Source: Actinomycetes bacterium
GTDB lineage: Bacteria; Actinomycetota; Actinomycetes; Actinomycetales; Cellulomonadaceae
DNA: 64,000 nucleotides
Assembly (NCBI GenBank): GCA_021778635.1
Contig: JAJYCD010000008.1
Coordinates: 1 to 64,000 of the forward strand
Reading direction: 5' to 3'
The position numbers were made by a program, and so were the translations under genes. This document shows, piece after piece, positions 1 through 10,299 of this stretch; position 1 is the first letter of the stretch, and each line of letters begins with the position of its first letter. The notes under the pieces were generated by a model. It did no database searches, was not told the origin of the DNA, and was given only the letters and a program-made list of their open reading frames with translations.

Positions 1-2043
1 GCGGGCCATCCCGAGCGCCGAGGCCGCGATGTCGAGCCCGGGGATCACCTGCTTGACGCCCTCGGCGACGCCGCTGTCGATGAGCTTGGCCAGGTCGGCC
101 GAGCTCTTCGCGACGCCGACGAGCCCGGCGAGGCCCGTCGCACCGGCCTTGGCGGCCTTCAGACCCTCGTACGGGTCCTTCGAGTCCCACGACTTCTCGA
201 TCGAGTCGACCATCTGGAACGCCGACGACACGGCGGTCATGAGGCCGGACAGGATCCCCGTCACCTGACCGATGCCCGCCTTCGCCTTCGTGGCGTCCGA
301 CTCGGGCAGGACCTGGTCCTTCCACGTCCGCTGCCCGGTCGCGAGCTGCTTGTGGGCCCGTGTGCCCTGCACGACCGCGTTGCCGACCCCCTGGTCGACG
401 ACCCCGGGAAGGTGGTCGGTGAACTCCTTGTCCTTGGTGACGCCCTGCTGGTCGCGCAGGGTCTTGTCCTGCTTGCTGCCCACCAGTCCCGCGATCCCGC
501 CGCCGATGCCGTTGACGAGCGTCGTGCCCAGACCGACCTTGCTCCCGACGTCCGACACCGTCGCCGACGTCTCGGACGTCCCGGTGCCGCGGGCCTTGGG
601 CTGCGGACCGATCCGCTGCGTCTCGGGCAGCAGGGCGAGGTTCGCCTCCATCGTCGAGGCGTCCCGCTTCTTCTGCTGCTCGCGGGCCTGCACGCGTGCC
701 TCGGCCTGCTGCCACGCGGCGAGGTCGAGCGGGCCGTCCTTCGGCGGGAAGCCCGCGAGCTCCTTGGGCGACATGCCCGTGCGTACCGCCTCCCAGGCGG
801 CGTCCTGCGCGAGGACCTCGGAGCCCTTCGGGTTCTTCGCCATGAGGTCGTCGCGATGGGTGACCATGCGGTCGTAGGCCTGCTCGATCGACTTGGGCAG
901 CATCCGGAGCTTGATCGTCGCCTTGTCGACCTCCTCGGCGGTCGCGCCGGCCGCGGCCTCCGAGCGTGACGCCCGGACCTGGATGACGAGTCGCTCGGCT
1001 GCCGTCTCGCGAGGAGGTCTAACCGCGTTCAGCTGCGGGAACTCGGTGTACCAGACCTGCTGGTAGGCGAGCTCCGCGCGCTTCGCGTCGCTGCCGCCGA
1101 GCTTCTTGGCCGTCAGCTCCTCGTAGACGGCACGCTCGCGCTCCAGCGCCTGCTCGAACTCCGCGTGCAGGGACGCGACGCGCTTCTGCGGTCCCGACGG
1201 CGCCATCGGCACGTGCCCGACGTCGTTGACCTTGCCCGACACCGTCTGCTCGGTGTCGCCGGTCGTGTCGTAGAGGGACTCGGTCAGCGCCTCGCGACCG
1301 GCCTCGCCCTTCTTGCGGGACTCCTTGAGTCCGGCGAGCTCGGCCTTCTCGGTCTTCTTGCTCTGCTTGACCGCGGCCGCACGTTCCTGCTCCTTCTTCT
1401 TCTTCTCCGCCTTCGCCTGCACCTCCTCCGGCGTCTTCTTGCGGAACGGGTTGCTCAACCGCCGGATGCTGCGCGGCTCGGTGAGGACGTGCGCGATCTC
1501 GTGCGCGAGCACCTTCTCGCCGTCGGGCGTCTCGGGTGCGAACCGCCCGGCGCCGAAGAAGATGTCGCTACCGGTGGTGAACGCCTCGGCGCTCATCGCC
1601 GCGCTCAGCCGACCGGCCTGAGGGTCGGCGTGCACGCGCACGTGGCCGAGGCCGGCGCCGAAACCCTCCTCCATGCGGCGCCGGACGGCGCCGCGCAGCG
1701 GCTCACCACGGCCACGGACGGCCTCGATCCGGCTGCTGCTCTCGGCGTCGAGGGTGCCACCCTCGACGCCGATCGCCGCGCCGGAGGTCGGTTCGGCGGA
1801 GCGGCGCAGGTGCCCGCAGCCGGCGGAGTGGGCGTGCGGATCGGGCGTCAGGCGCGCGAGCGCACGGTCAGCCATCCGGTCGGCATCGTGCTCCGCGGAG
1901 TCGTCCGCGTGGCCGACGGTGAGACCCGCGACCGGCGCGGGCGAGGAGGGGCCCGCGCCGGTCGGCGTCGGGGGCGCGGCCTCGAGGACGGCGCCGGGCT
2001 GCGCGGTCGAGGGGACCGGGACGCGAGCGTCGCGACTTCTCAC
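1..2043 (-). CDS. eCIS-associated DUF4157 protein (partial, runs off left edge)
   Basis: This frame is open from a GTG at 2043 to position 1, giving at least 681 residues; the C-terminus lies outside the window. A GGAGGT ribosome site sits just before the GTG. Residues about 130-190 match DUF4157: a VRVHAD segment, TTGSDIFFGAGRFAP, then HEIAH at residues 181-185, a HExxH zinc-protease-like motif. A Lys/Glu-rich probable coiled coil follows at about 200-270, then a long region ending in Gly/Ala-rich, partly hydrophobic helices. DUF4157 proteins are known companions and probable effectors of contractile injection systems. The neighbour upstream on the same strand is an eCIS-type AAA+ ATPase, which supports that reading. 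Whether the zinc motif is catalytic or the tail is a toxin cannot be told from here. Confidence 0.85.
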   Translation of the reverse strand, partial: MRSRDARVPVPSTAQPGAVLEAAPPTPTGAGPSSPAPVAGLTVGHADDSAEHDADRMADRALARLTPDPHAHSAGCGHLRRSAEPTSGAAIGVEGGTLDAESSSRIEAVRGRGEPLRGAVRRRMEEGFGAGLGHVRVHADPQAGRLSAAMSAEAFTTGSDIFFGAGRFAPETPDGEKVLAHEIAHVLTEPRSIRRLSNPFRKKTPEEVQAKAEKKKKEQERAAAVKQSKKTEKAELAGLKESRKKGEAGREALTESLYDTTGDTEQTVSGKVNDVGHVPMAPSGPQKRVASLHAEFEQALERERAVYEELTAKKLGGSDAKRAELAYQQVWYTEFPQLNAVRPPRETAAERLVIQVRASRSEAAAGATAEEVDKATIKLRMLPKSIEQAYDRMVTHRDDLMAKNPKGSEVLAQDAAWEAVRTGMSPKELAGFPPKDGPLDLAAWQQAEARVQAREQQKKRDASTMEANLALLPETQRIGPQPKARGTGTSETSATVSDVGSKVGLGTTLVNGIGGGIAGLVGSKQDKTLRDQQGVTKDKEFTDHLPGVVDQGVGNAVVQGTRAHKQLATGQRTWKDQVLPESDATKAKAGIGQVTGILSGLMTAVSSAFQMVDSIEKSWDSKDPYEGLKAAKAGATGLAGLVGVAKSSADLAKLIDSGVAEGVKQVIPGLDIAASALGMAR

Positions 2044-2135
2044 ACTGACCTCCGGGTGTCACGGTGCAGGGCCGGGCACGTCGCCCCCCACCCGACCATG
2101 GTGGCGTGGCCCGCCTCGCGGGGGATCGGTAGCCG

Positions 2136-4076
2136 CTACGCAGGTTCGGCGGCGCTCCAGCGGGCGTCGCTCACGCGTCGGCCCAGCTTCGCCATCTCGC
2201 GCACCGTCGCCGTCCGGATGTCGCGCATCCCGACCAGCCGGTGCTCGGCGACCGCGTCGTACGCGGACGCGAGGACGACGTTGCGGATGTCGCCACCGGC
2301 CACCTCGACCGCCCCGGCGAGGAAGGCCACGTCGACGGGGTCGTCCGGGTCCGTGCCGGGCAGCTGGTCCAGGTGATGCTGCCACAGCAACCGGCGGGTC
2401 GGCTCGTCCGGGTCGGGAAAGTGCACCATGAAGTGCAGCCGCCGCGCGAAGGCCGGGTCGAGGTTGCCGCGCAGGTTGGTCGCCAGCACCGTGACGCCCT
2501 CGGAGGCCTCCATGCGCTGGAGCAGGTAGGACACCTCCTGATTGGCGTACCGGTCGCGGGCGTCGCTCACCGAGGAGCGACTGCCGAACAGGGAGTCGGC
2601 CTCGTCGAAGAACAGCACGGCATTGAGCGACTCGGCCTGGGTGAACACCCTCTCGAGGTTCTTCTCCGTCTCCCCGATGTACTTGTCGACGACGCTGGAC
2701 AGGTCCACCTGGAACAGGTCCATGCCGAGAGAGTCGGCCACCACGTGGGCCGCGAGCGTCTTGCCCGTGCCGGGGCTGCCGGAGAACAGCGCGGTGATGC
2801 CGGTGCCCTTGCCGCCCTTGCCCTGCAGCTCCCCGAGGGCCATCACCTCGTCGCGGTCGCGTGCCCAGCCGATCAGCCGCATGACCTCGCGTCGGGTGTG
2901 CGCGGGCAGCACCAGGTCGTCGAGCGTCGCCGGGGTGCCCGAGGTGCGCAGCCGCGGGTCACGGGTGCCGCCGAGGCGCCGCGCGGCGAGACGCACGTCG
3001 TCGGAGGCCACCGGCCGGCCGTCCCGCGTCGCATCGGCCTCGGCCCGCCGACCCACCGCGGTGATCTCCTCGGGGGTCATGCGGAGCGTGAGCACGTCCC
3101 GCGTCGTCGCGTCCGCGCCGACGACCCGGTGCCACTGGGCCGCGCGCTGGTCCTGGCTCAGCCGCGCTGCCATGACGGCGGGCGGCAGCTGCTCGGACCA
3201 TCGCGGGTCCCAGCCGGTGCGCCCGACGGCGATGACCGGGATCACGGCGTGGAGGTCGCCGAGCTGGTCCGCAGCCAGGTGCGCGCCCGCGAGCACGAGC
3301 ACCATGCCGCTGAGCCCCGCCTCGAGCACGAGGGCTCGCACGGTCCGGCGGATGAGCGCGGTGTCCGGGCCGAGGCCAGGGGCGACCGGCAGCCGTTCGA
3401 GGTCGCCGACCAGGCAGAGGACGTCGACCTGACGGCAGGCCGCGACCGCGAGCGCCGTGCCGGCTGCGCCGACCGGAGAGTGCACCCAGACGAGGGGCTC
3501 GCCCGCGCGCAGCGCCGACGCGACATCCTCGTAGCCGTCGAGGTCGACGGGCTCGGCGTCGAGCAGCACGGCGGCGGCGTCCGCCACGACCTGGTGCGAG
3601 CCGAGGAGCCGCGCGACGACGCGGTCGGGCACACGCAACCGGCGGGCGACGAGCACGTCGTCGCCCTCGAGCGCGAGCAGGCCGTGCCGAACCAGCCGCC
3701 CGTCTGCGCCGAGGCGGTCACGCACGGCCGCGTCGACGACCGACGCGCCGATAAGCTCGAGCGCGAGCGCGACGGTGGGCCGGGCGGGGGAGCCGTCTCC
3801 CGAGAGCAGGCCGCAGAGCAGGTGCGCCGACGGATGGAGCTCGGCCAGGAGCGCGACGAGCAGGAGTCGTTCGTCGACCGCCGTCAGACCGAACAGCTCG
3901 CAGACGGCGGTGAGGTGGTCGAGCGTGGCCGAGACGGGGTCGTCCAGCACGAGGGCCCCCAGCGCGACGAGCGCTCGGTCGCGCTCGGGCCACTCGAGCG
4001 ACTCGGCCCGACGGTCCACCGCAGCACGGAGCGCGACGAGCACCGCCGACGACGGCGTGGAGGTGGTCGTCGTCAT
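2136..4076 (-). CDS. AAA+ ATPase of an extracellular contractile injection system (Afp15/Pvc15 type)
   Basis: This is a 646-residue protein. The first ~400 residues are an Ala/Leu-rich domain without a motif I recognise. The C-terminal AAA+ core has Walker A GSPGTGKT (about 433-440, Lys439), Walker B VLFFDEAD, a sensor ATNLRGNLDPAFARR and the arginine-finger region. The SxFGSRSSVSDARDRYANQ segment after Walker B is typical of the ATPases encoded in eCIS loci, which help particle assembly. The start is the ATG at 4076; no strong ribosome site is seen. It lies 92 nt upstream of the DUF4157 gene on the same strand, so the two probably belong to one transcript continuing past the left edge. Being the outermost eCIS-type gene here, it marks one border of that locus. 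Confidence 0.85.
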   Translation of the reverse strand: MTTTTSTPSSAVLVALRAAVDRRAESLEWPERDRALVALGALVLDDPVSATLDHLTAVCELFGLTAVDERLLLVALLAELHPSAHLLCGLLSGDGSPARPTVALALELIGASVVDAAVRDRLGADGRLVRHGLLALEGDDVLVARRLRVPDRVVARLLGSHQVVADAAAVLLDAEPVDLDGYEDVASALRAGEPLVWVHSPVGAAGTALAVAACRQVDVLCLVGDLERLPVAPGLGPDTALIRRTVRALVLEAGLSGMVLVLAGAHLAADQLGDLHAVIPVIAVGRTGWDPRWSEQLPPAVMAARLSQDQRAAQWHRVVGADATTRDVLTLRMTPEEITAVGRRAEADATRDGRPVASDDVRLAARRLGGTRDPRLRTSGTPATLDDLVLPAHTRREVMRLIGWARDRDEVMALGELQGKGGKGTGITALFSGSPGTGKTLAAHVVADSLGMDLFQVDLSSVVDKYIGETEKNLERVFTQAESLNAVLFFDEADSLFGSRSSVSDARDRYANQEVSYLLQRMEASEGVTVLATNLRGNLDPAFARRLHFMVHFPDPDEPTRRLLWQHHLDQLPGTDPDDPVDVAFLAGAVEVAGGDIRNVVLASAYDAVAEHRLVGMRDIRTATVREMAKLGRRVSDARWSAAEPA

Positions 4077-4211
4077 GACCCGTACTCTCGCGCGTCGCCG
4101 GACCGTCGGTCGAGACCTGCGCCGGAAGTCCGGTAGTGACTACGGAGAGAACGCGGCCGGTTCGTCGGCCGGACCGTCCGGTCGCGGGTTCCCGGCAGGT
4201 GTCGGCAGGGA

Positions 4212-6590
4212 TCAGCGGGCCCCGGCCTGCGCGAGCAGCACCTCCGCGACCGCGCCCGCGAGCGCGGGTTCGAGCTCGAGGTCCATCACACGGGCCGCGC
4301 GCAGCGCGAGCGGCTGGTCGCCCGTGGCCACGTCGAGGATCCGGCTCTTGAGCGCGTACTCGATCTGGGCGCGGTCGAGCAGCGTGAAGAGCCGCGCACG
4401 GACGTCGTTGGCGGCGAGCCGGGGCATCGGCCCCAGGTCGACACGGAGCTCGGCACCCGCAGGGACGTCTGCGACGGTGACCCGTCGGCGTGTCGGCTCC
4501 TGCCGCACCTGGACCGCGACGTCCGATCCGTCGACCGTCGCGGTCGGCTCGACGTCGCCGTCGAGGGCCGGGAAGGTCAGCGTCCAGGTGCGCAGGGTCG
4601 GCAGGTGGTCGAGGTTCCCGGCAGGTGGCACCACGGTCACCGACCCGGACGCCTGGTCGAACCGGATCTCCGTCCGCGACACGGTCCCGTCCCGGGTTCC
4701 GTCGTCCTCGACCAACGCGAAGCTTCCGTCGGCGCCGACCACGACGACCGTCTCGAGGTGGTCCGGGTTGACCGGGTCGTTCGCGGGCACGGTGGCTCCG
4801 TCGAGCGGGACGATCGCGCCGGCCGGGGCGAGCACGGGGATCGACGCGAGATCTCGATGCAGGTGGACCTCCCGGTCTCCGTCGTAGACGAGATCGGTCA
4901 GCAGATCGACCCACGTGCCCTCGGGCAGCCACGCCGCGACGCGACCGAGCAGCGTGCGGCGGTCGGCCGGCTCGGTGATCGCCGCGACGACGAGCTCGCT
5001 GCCGAACAGGAACTCGTTCGGCACCCGGTAGGCCTGCTCACGTTCCGGCCACCGGTAGTACAGCGGCAGGACCAGCGGTGTCCCTGCCGACGCGCGATGG
5101 TTCATGGCGTGCAGGTACGGCACGAGCCGGCGCCGCAGGCGCAGGAACTCCGTCATGACGCGCGCGGGCTCCGGGGCGAACGTCCAGGGTTCCTTGGTGG
5201 TGAACTCGTTCGAGCCCGAGTGCAGCCGCAGCACCGGCGAGAACGTGCCCAGCTGCAGCCACCGGGTCGCGAGCTCGTCGTCCTTGGTCCCGTAGAAGTG
5301 GCCGCCGATGTCGTGGCTCCACCAGCCGTAGCCGATGTTGCTCGCGGTCGCGGTGAAGTGTGGCTGGAAGGCGAGCGACGCCCAGGAGATCACGGTGTCG
5401 CCGGAGAACCCGACGGGGTAGCGGTGGCTGCCCGGGCCTGCGTACCGCGAGAAGGTCAGGCCCCGACGGCCGTCGCGCGCGCTGTCGAGGAAGTGGAAGT
5501 GGTTGAGCATCCACAGCGGGTCGATACCGGCGACCCGTGAGTGCGGACCGGACTGCCAGTCGAGCCACCAGAAGTCGACCCCCTCGGCCTCGAGGCCGCG
5601 ATGCAGCACCTCGAGGTACGCGGCGAGGAACTCACGATCGGTCACGTCGAAGGAGATCGGCTCGCCCGTGGACGCGTCCCGTCCGAGCGCCGCCGCCATG
5701 GCCGGGTAGGCGTCCTCGAAGGACCGCACGCCGTCGGCAGGGTGCACGTTGAGCGTCACCCGCAGGCCGTGCTCGTGCAGCCACGACAGCAGCGTCCCGG
5801 GCTCCGGGAACAGGTCGCGGTTCCAGGTGTACCCCGTCCAGCCGCTGCCGTGCGCCGGATCGATGTCGACGACGTGCCAGTCCATGTCGAGCACGCTCAC
5901 CGAGAACGGGATGCCCTCGTCCCGGAACCTCGTCATGAGCGCGACGTACTCGTCGGCGGTGTACGCGTAGTAGCGGCTCCACCAGTTGCCGAGAGCCCAG
6001 CGCGGGAGCACGGGCGTCCGGCCGGACACCGCGTAGAACGCCCGCAGCGCCTCGGGGTAGTCGTGCCCGTACGCGAAGACGTAGAGGTCCTGCCGGTCGC
6101 CCGTGCGCGGTGCGACCCAACCGTCGGCGTCGAACAGGAACGATCGCGAGTCGTCGACGACGCCGTACCCGTTGCGTGAGACGAGCCCGGGCTCGAGCGG
6201 GATCGCGCCGTCGGCGGTGTCGAGAGTGCGCGCCGTCCCGCCGAGGTCGCCACCTGCCGAGCCGTACCGCCACACCGAGTGGTACGAGGTCACGCCGCCG
6301 CCGACGGCGAGGCTCAGACCGCTCGTCGTGAACGGGCTCTTGTCGTAGCTCAGCCGGAACCGCGCCGTGACGACCTCGAGGTGGTCGCCGTGGTCGTGCA
6401 CGGTGAAGTCGGGCACCGGCTGCTCGCGGTCGACGGCGAACGTGGAGGCGCGGTCCTCGAACTCGCCGTCCTCGGCGTGCTCCAGGCGGATCAGGCCGTC
6501 GGTGAGCACGGTGATGCGGTAGCGGTCACCGCGGACGACGGCGCGAGGGTCGGCGACGGGACGCGAGTCCAGGTGCTGGAGCGGCTTCAT
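4212..6590 (-). CDS. Glycoside hydrolase family 31 (alpha-glucosidase/alpha-xylosidase type)
   Basis: This 792-residue enzyme hydrolyses alpha-glycosidic bonds. It has an N-terminal galactose-mutarotase-like domain (about 1-190), the (beta/alpha)8 barrel (about 200-560) and beta-sandwich C-terminal domains. The nucleophile candidate is Asp344 in FWWLDWQ and the acid/base candidate is Asp398 in GFSGDT, both in family context. There is no signal peptide, so it should be cytoplasmic and act on imported oligosaccharides. The GGGAGAG about 8 nt before the ATG at 6590 supports the start. The last ~60 residues are an Ala-rich extension with no domain I recognise. It has no transporter or regulator beside it. 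Exact substrate (maltose, isoprimeverose or other) cannot be decided. Confidence 0.88.
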   Translation of the reverse strand: MKPLQHLDSRPVADPRAVVRGDRYRITVLTDGLIRLEHAEDGEFEDRASTFAVDREQPVPDFTVHDHGDHLEVVTARFRLSYDKSPFTTSGLSLAVGGGVTSYHSVWRYGSAGGDLGGTARTLDTADGAIPLEPGLVSRNGYGVVDDSRSFLFDADGWVAPRTGDRQDLYVFAYGHDYPEALRAFYAVSGRTPVLPRWALGNWWSRYYAYTADEYVALMTRFRDEGIPFSVSVLDMDWHVVDIDPAHGSGWTGYTWNRDLFPEPGTLLSWLHEHGLRVTLNVHPADGVRSFEDAYPAMAAALGRDASTGEPISFDVTDREFLAAYLEVLHRGLEAEGVDFWWLDWQSGPHSRVAGIDPLWMLNHFHFLDSARDGRRGLTFSRYAGPGSHRYPVGFSGDTVISWASLAFQPHFTATASNIGYGWWSHDIGGHFYGTKDDELATRWLQLGTFSPVLRLHSGSNEFTTKEPWTFAPEPARVMTEFLRLRRRLVPYLHAMNHRASAGTPLVLPLYYRWPEREQAYRVPNEFLFGSELVVAAITEPADRRTLLGRVAAWLPEGTWVDLLTDLVYDGDREVHLHRDLASIPVLAPAGAIVPLDGATVPANDPVNPDHLETVVVVGADGSFALVEDDGTRDGTVSRTEIRFDQASGSVTVVPPAGNLDHLPTLRTWTLTFPALDGDVEPTATVDGSDVAVQVRQEPTRRRVTVADVPAGAELRVDLGPMPRLAANDVRARLFTLLDRAQIEYALKSRILDVATGDQPLALRAARVMDLELEPALAGAVAEVLLAQAGAR

Positions 6591-6785
6591 GCGGAGTCTC
6601 TCCCGGTCGGGTGGCGGGGCGGCGGCACGGCGTCCACGCTAGACCGCGCACGGACCCGCCGACCTGCGTAGCCTCGTCGGACATCGCAGCTGACGGTGCG
6701 TCGGGAGGCGTCGCGCGCTGGTGACCCCACCGCGGCTCAAGACGGCACGCACGATGCCGATGGGACGAGGGGGAGGCGCGGGGCC

Positions 6786-8234
6786 ATGGCAGCGTCGCAC
6801 ACGCGGATGTCCGGCATCGGGATCGCCGCTGGGTCCGTGCTGGTCCTGGCGGCCGTCCGTACCGAGCTCGGGCACGTCGGCCTCGGGCGCGTCGGCCTCG
6901 CGCTCGACGCTCTGCTGGCACTCGTCGCCGCGCGCGGCGCCTGGACCGCGAGCAGGCTCGCCCGCACCCCGCGGAGCCGGCGTGCCTGGCGCTTCCAGCG
7001 CGTCGCACCGGTGGTCTGGGCGCTCGCGCCGGTCGCGTGGCTCACCGGGGCGGCGCCGGTCGTGGCGTCCGTCCCGCGCATCGCCTTCCTCCTCCTCATC
7101 GCTGCGGCCTGGTGGTTCGCGTCGCACGCCGGTGACACCTGGTCGCGGGTGCGGCTCGTCGTCGACGGTGGGCTCGCGACGGCGTCCGCGCTCGTCGTGG
7201 GGTGGGCCGTCGCGCTCCACGAGGTGTGGGACGTGGCGGGTGGCGGACTCGACGGGGTGCTCGCCGTGGTAGTCCCGCTCGGTTCCGTCGGAGTCGCCAC
7301 GTTCCTCGTCGGCCTCGCCGCGACGGAGATGCAGGGTCGTCACCGCCTGATGCCCGCCGGTTATGTGGTCGGCGTGGTGGTGATCGCCTGGTCCGACGTC
7401 GCGTGGGGCGTCGGCGACACGCCGCTGTGGACCGTCGGGTTCGCGCTCTTCTACCTCGCGACGCGCGCGTACGTCGGGACCTCGCGGCGCCGCGAGCTGG
7501 TCAGCACCGGCCGAACCCTCGCCTCGGCCCCCTACCTCCTGGTCGGCCCGGCTGCGCTCGTGCTCGGCGTCCAGGGGACCCGCGGCGCCGTCCCCCTTCC
7601 CGAGCGGGTGGCCGCGATCGTGGTCGTGGCTCTCCTGCTCGTGCGTCAGCACGTGACGCTGCTCGAGAACCGGGTCCTGGTGCAGCGGCTCGCCGCCACC
7701 GAGCGGCAGCTGCGCCACCAGGCCACGCACGACGCGCTGACCGGTCTGCCCGGCCGTGTCGTCCTGTGGGAGCGGCTCGAGTCGATCTCCAGCGGGCAGC
7801 ACGGCGTCGCGACCGCCGTGGCAGTCGTGTTCGTCGACCTCGACGACTTCAAGGCGGTCAACGACGTGCACGGCCACGCGGCCGGTGACCTCGTGCTCGT
7901 CGAGACGGCGCGGCGACTCGGCGACACCCTCGCGCACCTGGGCGACGACGCGGTGGCGGTGCGCATGAGCGGGGACGAGTTCGCGGTCCTGCTGGTGGGA
8001 ACGGCGGCCCAGCAGTCGGCCGAGGTCGCGCGGCGGATCCTGGCGGCGATCCAGCAACCGGTGACCGTCAACGGCGTTCTCGTCACCGTGGGCGGCAGCG
8101 TGGGGGTGTCGTCGGCGGACAGTGCGGCGCTCAACCCCTCGGCCCTGCTCCGCGCCGCGGACGTCGCGATGTACGACGTGAAGCACCAGGGGAAGGGTGG
8201 CGTCCGCGTCGCCGAGCCCGACGGGCGACGCTGA
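6786..8234 (+). CDS. Membrane-bound diguanylate cyclase (GGDEF domain)
   Basis: This is a 482-residue protein. About residues 5-310 hold roughly eight hydrophobic membrane segments, and the C-terminal ~170 residues form a GGDEF domain beginning DALTGLPGR. The signature reads MSGDEF in place of GGDEF; Ser at the first position is tolerated in many active cyclases. The [12 protein letters not shown] metal/nucleotide motif and [14 protein letters not shown] are intact, and no RxxD inhibitory site is obvious before the signature. It probably makes cyclic di-GMP in response to a signal read by the membrane part. The ATG at 6786 is preferred over an open extension to 6696 because GGGGGAG precedes it. 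It is divergent from the GH31 gene. Confidence 0.85.
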   Translation: MAASHTRMSGIGIAAGSVLVLAAVRTELGHVGLGRVGLALDALLALVAARGAWTASRLARTPRSRRAWRFQRVAPVVWALAPVAWLTGAAPVVASVPRIAFLLLIAAAWWFASHAGDTWSRVRLVVDGGLATASALVVGWAVALHEVWDVAGGGLDGVLAVVVPLGSVGVATFLVGLAATEMQGRHRLMPAGYVVGVVVIAWSDVAWGVGDTPLWTVGFALFYLATRAYVGTSRRRELVSTGRTLASAPYLLVGPAALVLGVQGTRGAVPLPERVAAIVVVALLLVRQHVTLLENRVLVQRLAATERQLRHQATHDALTGLPGRVVLWERLESISSGQHGVATAVAVVFVDLDDFKAVNDVHGHAAGDLVLVETARRLGDTLAHLGDDAVAVRMSGDEFAVLLVGTAAQQSAEVARRILAAIQQPVTVNGVLVTVGGSVGVSSADSAALNPSALLRAADVAMYDVKHQGKGGVRVAEPDGRR

Positions 8235-8352
8235 CCGTCCCCCCGGTTGCCAGGTGCAGGTACCGGGTGTTCAGTCACAGAGACGGTCGTCGCGGTTGAA
8301 GTCCGACGGGATGCCGGCCCGCGACCTCGCTGTCGTGCAAAGGAGCACAGCT

Positions 8353-9873
8353 ATGAGGTACGTCCCTCCCGGGCAGCCCGGAAGCATCGTCTCAGTCAAG
8401 CCACGGTACGAGAACTTCATCGGCGGCAAGTGGTTGGCGCCGACGCACGGCAAGTACCGCGTCAACGTGACCCCGGCGACGGCCCAGCCGATCACCGAGG
8501 TCGCCGAGTCGACGCCCGAGGACGTCGAGCTCGCCCTCGACGCCGCGCACGCGGCGAAGGACGCCTGGGGCGAGGCCACCATGACGGAACGCGCCGCGGT
8601 CCTCAGCGCCATCGCGGACGCGATCGAGAAGAACGCGGAGATGCTCGCGGTCACCGAGAGCTGGGAGAACGGCAAGCCGGTCCGGGAGACGCTCAACGCC
8701 GACATCCCGCTCGTGATCGACCACTTCCGCTACTTCGCCGCGGCGGCGCGCTCGGAGGAGGGTTCGTCGACCGAGATCGACAAGGACACGGTCGCGTACC
8801 ACTTCCGCGAGCCGCTGGGCGTCGTCGGGCAGATCGTGCCGTTCAACTTCCCGCTGCTGATGGCGGCGTGGAAGCTCGCACCGGCGCTCGCCGCGGGCAA
8901 CTGCTCGGTGCTCAAGCCGGCGTCGCCGACCCCGTGGTCGATCATGAAGCTGATGGAGGTCATCGAGGACGTCGTCCCGCCGGGCGTCATCAACGTCGTG
9001 ACCGGCCCGGGCGCGGAGATCGGCAAGGCGCTCGCCGCGAACCCGCGGATCGCGAAGATCGCGTTCACGGGCGAGACCGTGACCGGGCGTCTGATCATGC
9101 AGTACGCCGCGCAGAACCTGATCCCGTCGACGACCGAGCTCGGTGGCAAGTCGCCGAACATCTTCTTCAGCGACGTGATGGACCATGACGACGAGTTCCT
9201 CGACAAGGCGATCGAGGGCCTGGTGCTGTACGCCTTCAACAAGGGCGAGGTCTGCACGGCTCCGTCCCGGGCCCTCATCCAGGAGGACATCTACGAGAAG
9301 TTCATGGAACGGTGCCTGGCCCGGATCGCAGCGATCAAGCAGGGCGACCCGCTCGACACCGAGACGATGATCGGCCCGCAGGTGTCCAAGCAGCAGATCG
9401 ACAAGATCTCCTCCTACGTCGACATCGGGCGTGCCGAGGGTGCCGAGGTCCTCATCGGCGGCCACCGCTCCACCATGGAGGGAGAGTTCGCGACCGGCTA
9501 CTTCTACGAGCCGACCGTGCTCAAGGGCGACAACAAGATGCGGGTGTTCCAGGAGGAGATCTTCGGGCCGGTGCTGGCGGTGACGACCTTCAAGGACGAC
9601 GCCGAGGCGTTGGAGATCGCCAACGACACCCTGTACGGACTGGGCGCCGGGGTCTGGACCCGCAACGGGAACCGGGCCTACACGATGGGCCGCAAGATCA
9701 AGGCCGGTCGTGTCTGGACGAACTGCTACCACCAGTACCCGGCCGGCGCGGCGTTCGGCGGCTACAAGATCTCCGGCGTCGGTCGCGAGAACCACCGGAT
9801 GATGCTCGACCACTACAGCCAGACGAAGAACCTGCTGGTCAGCTACAGCACGAAGCCGCTGGGCTTCTTCTGA
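8353..9873 (+). CDS. NAD-dependent acetaldehyde/aldehyde dehydrogenase (ExaC/AldB type)
   Basis: This 506-residue ALDH-superfamily enzyme oxidises acetaldehyde or similar aldehydes to acids with NAD(P). The length equals that of ExaC-type acetaldehyde dehydrogenases. The nucleophile is Cys301 in [10 protein letters not shown], the glutamate/glycine motif TELGGKSPN precedes it, and [18 protein letters not shown] is the cofactor-binding segment. AAAGGAG 7 nt before the ATG at 8353 fixes the start; the frame is open further upstream without a better site. The DUF779 gene follows after about 50 nt, a pairing widely seen with this subfamily. Confidence 0.92.
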   Translation: MRYVPPGQPGSIVSVKPRYENFIGGKWLAPTHGKYRVNVTPATAQPITEVAESTPEDVELALDAAHAAKDAWGEATMTERAAVLSAIADAIEKNAEMLAVTESWENGKPVRETLNADIPLVIDHFRYFAAAARSEEGSSTEIDKDTVAYHFREPLGVVGQIVPFNFPLLMAAWKLAPALAAGNCSVLKPASPTPWSIMKLMEVIEDVVPPGVINVVTGPGAEIGKALAANPRIAKIAFTGETVTGRLIMQYAAQNLIPSTTELGGKSPNIFFSDVMDHDDEFLDKAIEGLVLYAFNKGEVCTAPSRALIQEDIYEKFMERCLARIAAIKQGDPLDTETMIGPQVSKQQIDKISSYVDIGRAEGAEVLIGGHRSTMEGEFATGYFYEPTVLKGDNKMRVFQEEIFGPVLAVTTFKDDAEALEIANDTLYGLGAGVWTRNGNRAYTMGRKIKAGRVWTNCYHQYPAGAAFGGYKISGVGRENHRMMLDHYSQTKNLLVSYSTKPLGFF

Positions 9874-9924
9874 GCCGACTCGTGCCGGCTCCTTGAGGGT
9901 CGACCATCAGCACCGAGGAGGGTG

Positions 9925-10284
9925 ATGTCCGAGACGACGGTCCCGGCACGCATCACGGCCACCCCGGCGGCACGCGAGGCGATCGCTCGCCTGCGTGCCG
10001 ACCGGGGCGGCCCGGTGATGTTCGTGCAGTCAGGTGGGTGCTGCGCGGGCAGCACCCCGATGTGCTTCCCGTTGGGGGAGTTCATCCTGGGTGATGTCGA
10101 CGTCCTGCTGGGCGACATCGACGGCAGCCCGTTCTACATCGACAAGCGCCTGGACGAGGCGTGGCACCAGGACGTGTTCCTGCTCGACGTCGCTGAGGGT
10201 GGTCCCGAGGACTTCTCGCTGCCCGCGGGGGAGGACCTGCACTTCGTCACGCTCTCCCCGGCGTGCGTCGTGCCGACGGACTGA
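9925..10284 (+). CDS. DUF779 protein, partner of acetaldehyde dehydrogenase
   Basis: This small protein of 119 residues belongs to family DUF779 (PF05610). The conserved cysteine cluster SGGCCAGSTPMC lies at residues 36-47, followed by acidic patches and a YIDKR-type segment. The molecular function is unknown. The family is nearly always encoded next to ExaC/AldB-type aldehyde dehydrogenases, as here, so a role as metal- or thiol-dependent accessory to that enzyme is plausible but inferred. AGGAGG lies only 3 nt before the ATG at 9925, and an overlapping GTG at 9922 is an alternative start. It converges with the GH3 gene, leaving 15 nt between stops. Confidence 0.85.
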   Translation: MSETTVPARITATPAAREAIARLRADRGGPVMFVQSGGCCAGSTPMCFPLGEFILGDVDVLLGDIDGSPFYIDKRLDEAWHQDVFLLDVAEGGPEDFSLPAGEDLHFVTLSPACVVPTD

Positions 10285-10299
10285 CGGCGGCTCCTGCGG

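Noticed and set aside
1165-2376. Long plus-strand open frame opposite the DUF4157 gene
   Set aside because: Its product is low-complexity Leu/Arg/Gly sequence; the opposite strand reads a recognisable DUF4157 protein with a good ribosome site. High GC makes such antisense frames common.
2241-4136. 631-codon plus-strand frame opposite the AAA+ ATPase
   Set aside because: Shadow of the ATPase gene; no domain and charge-skewed composition.
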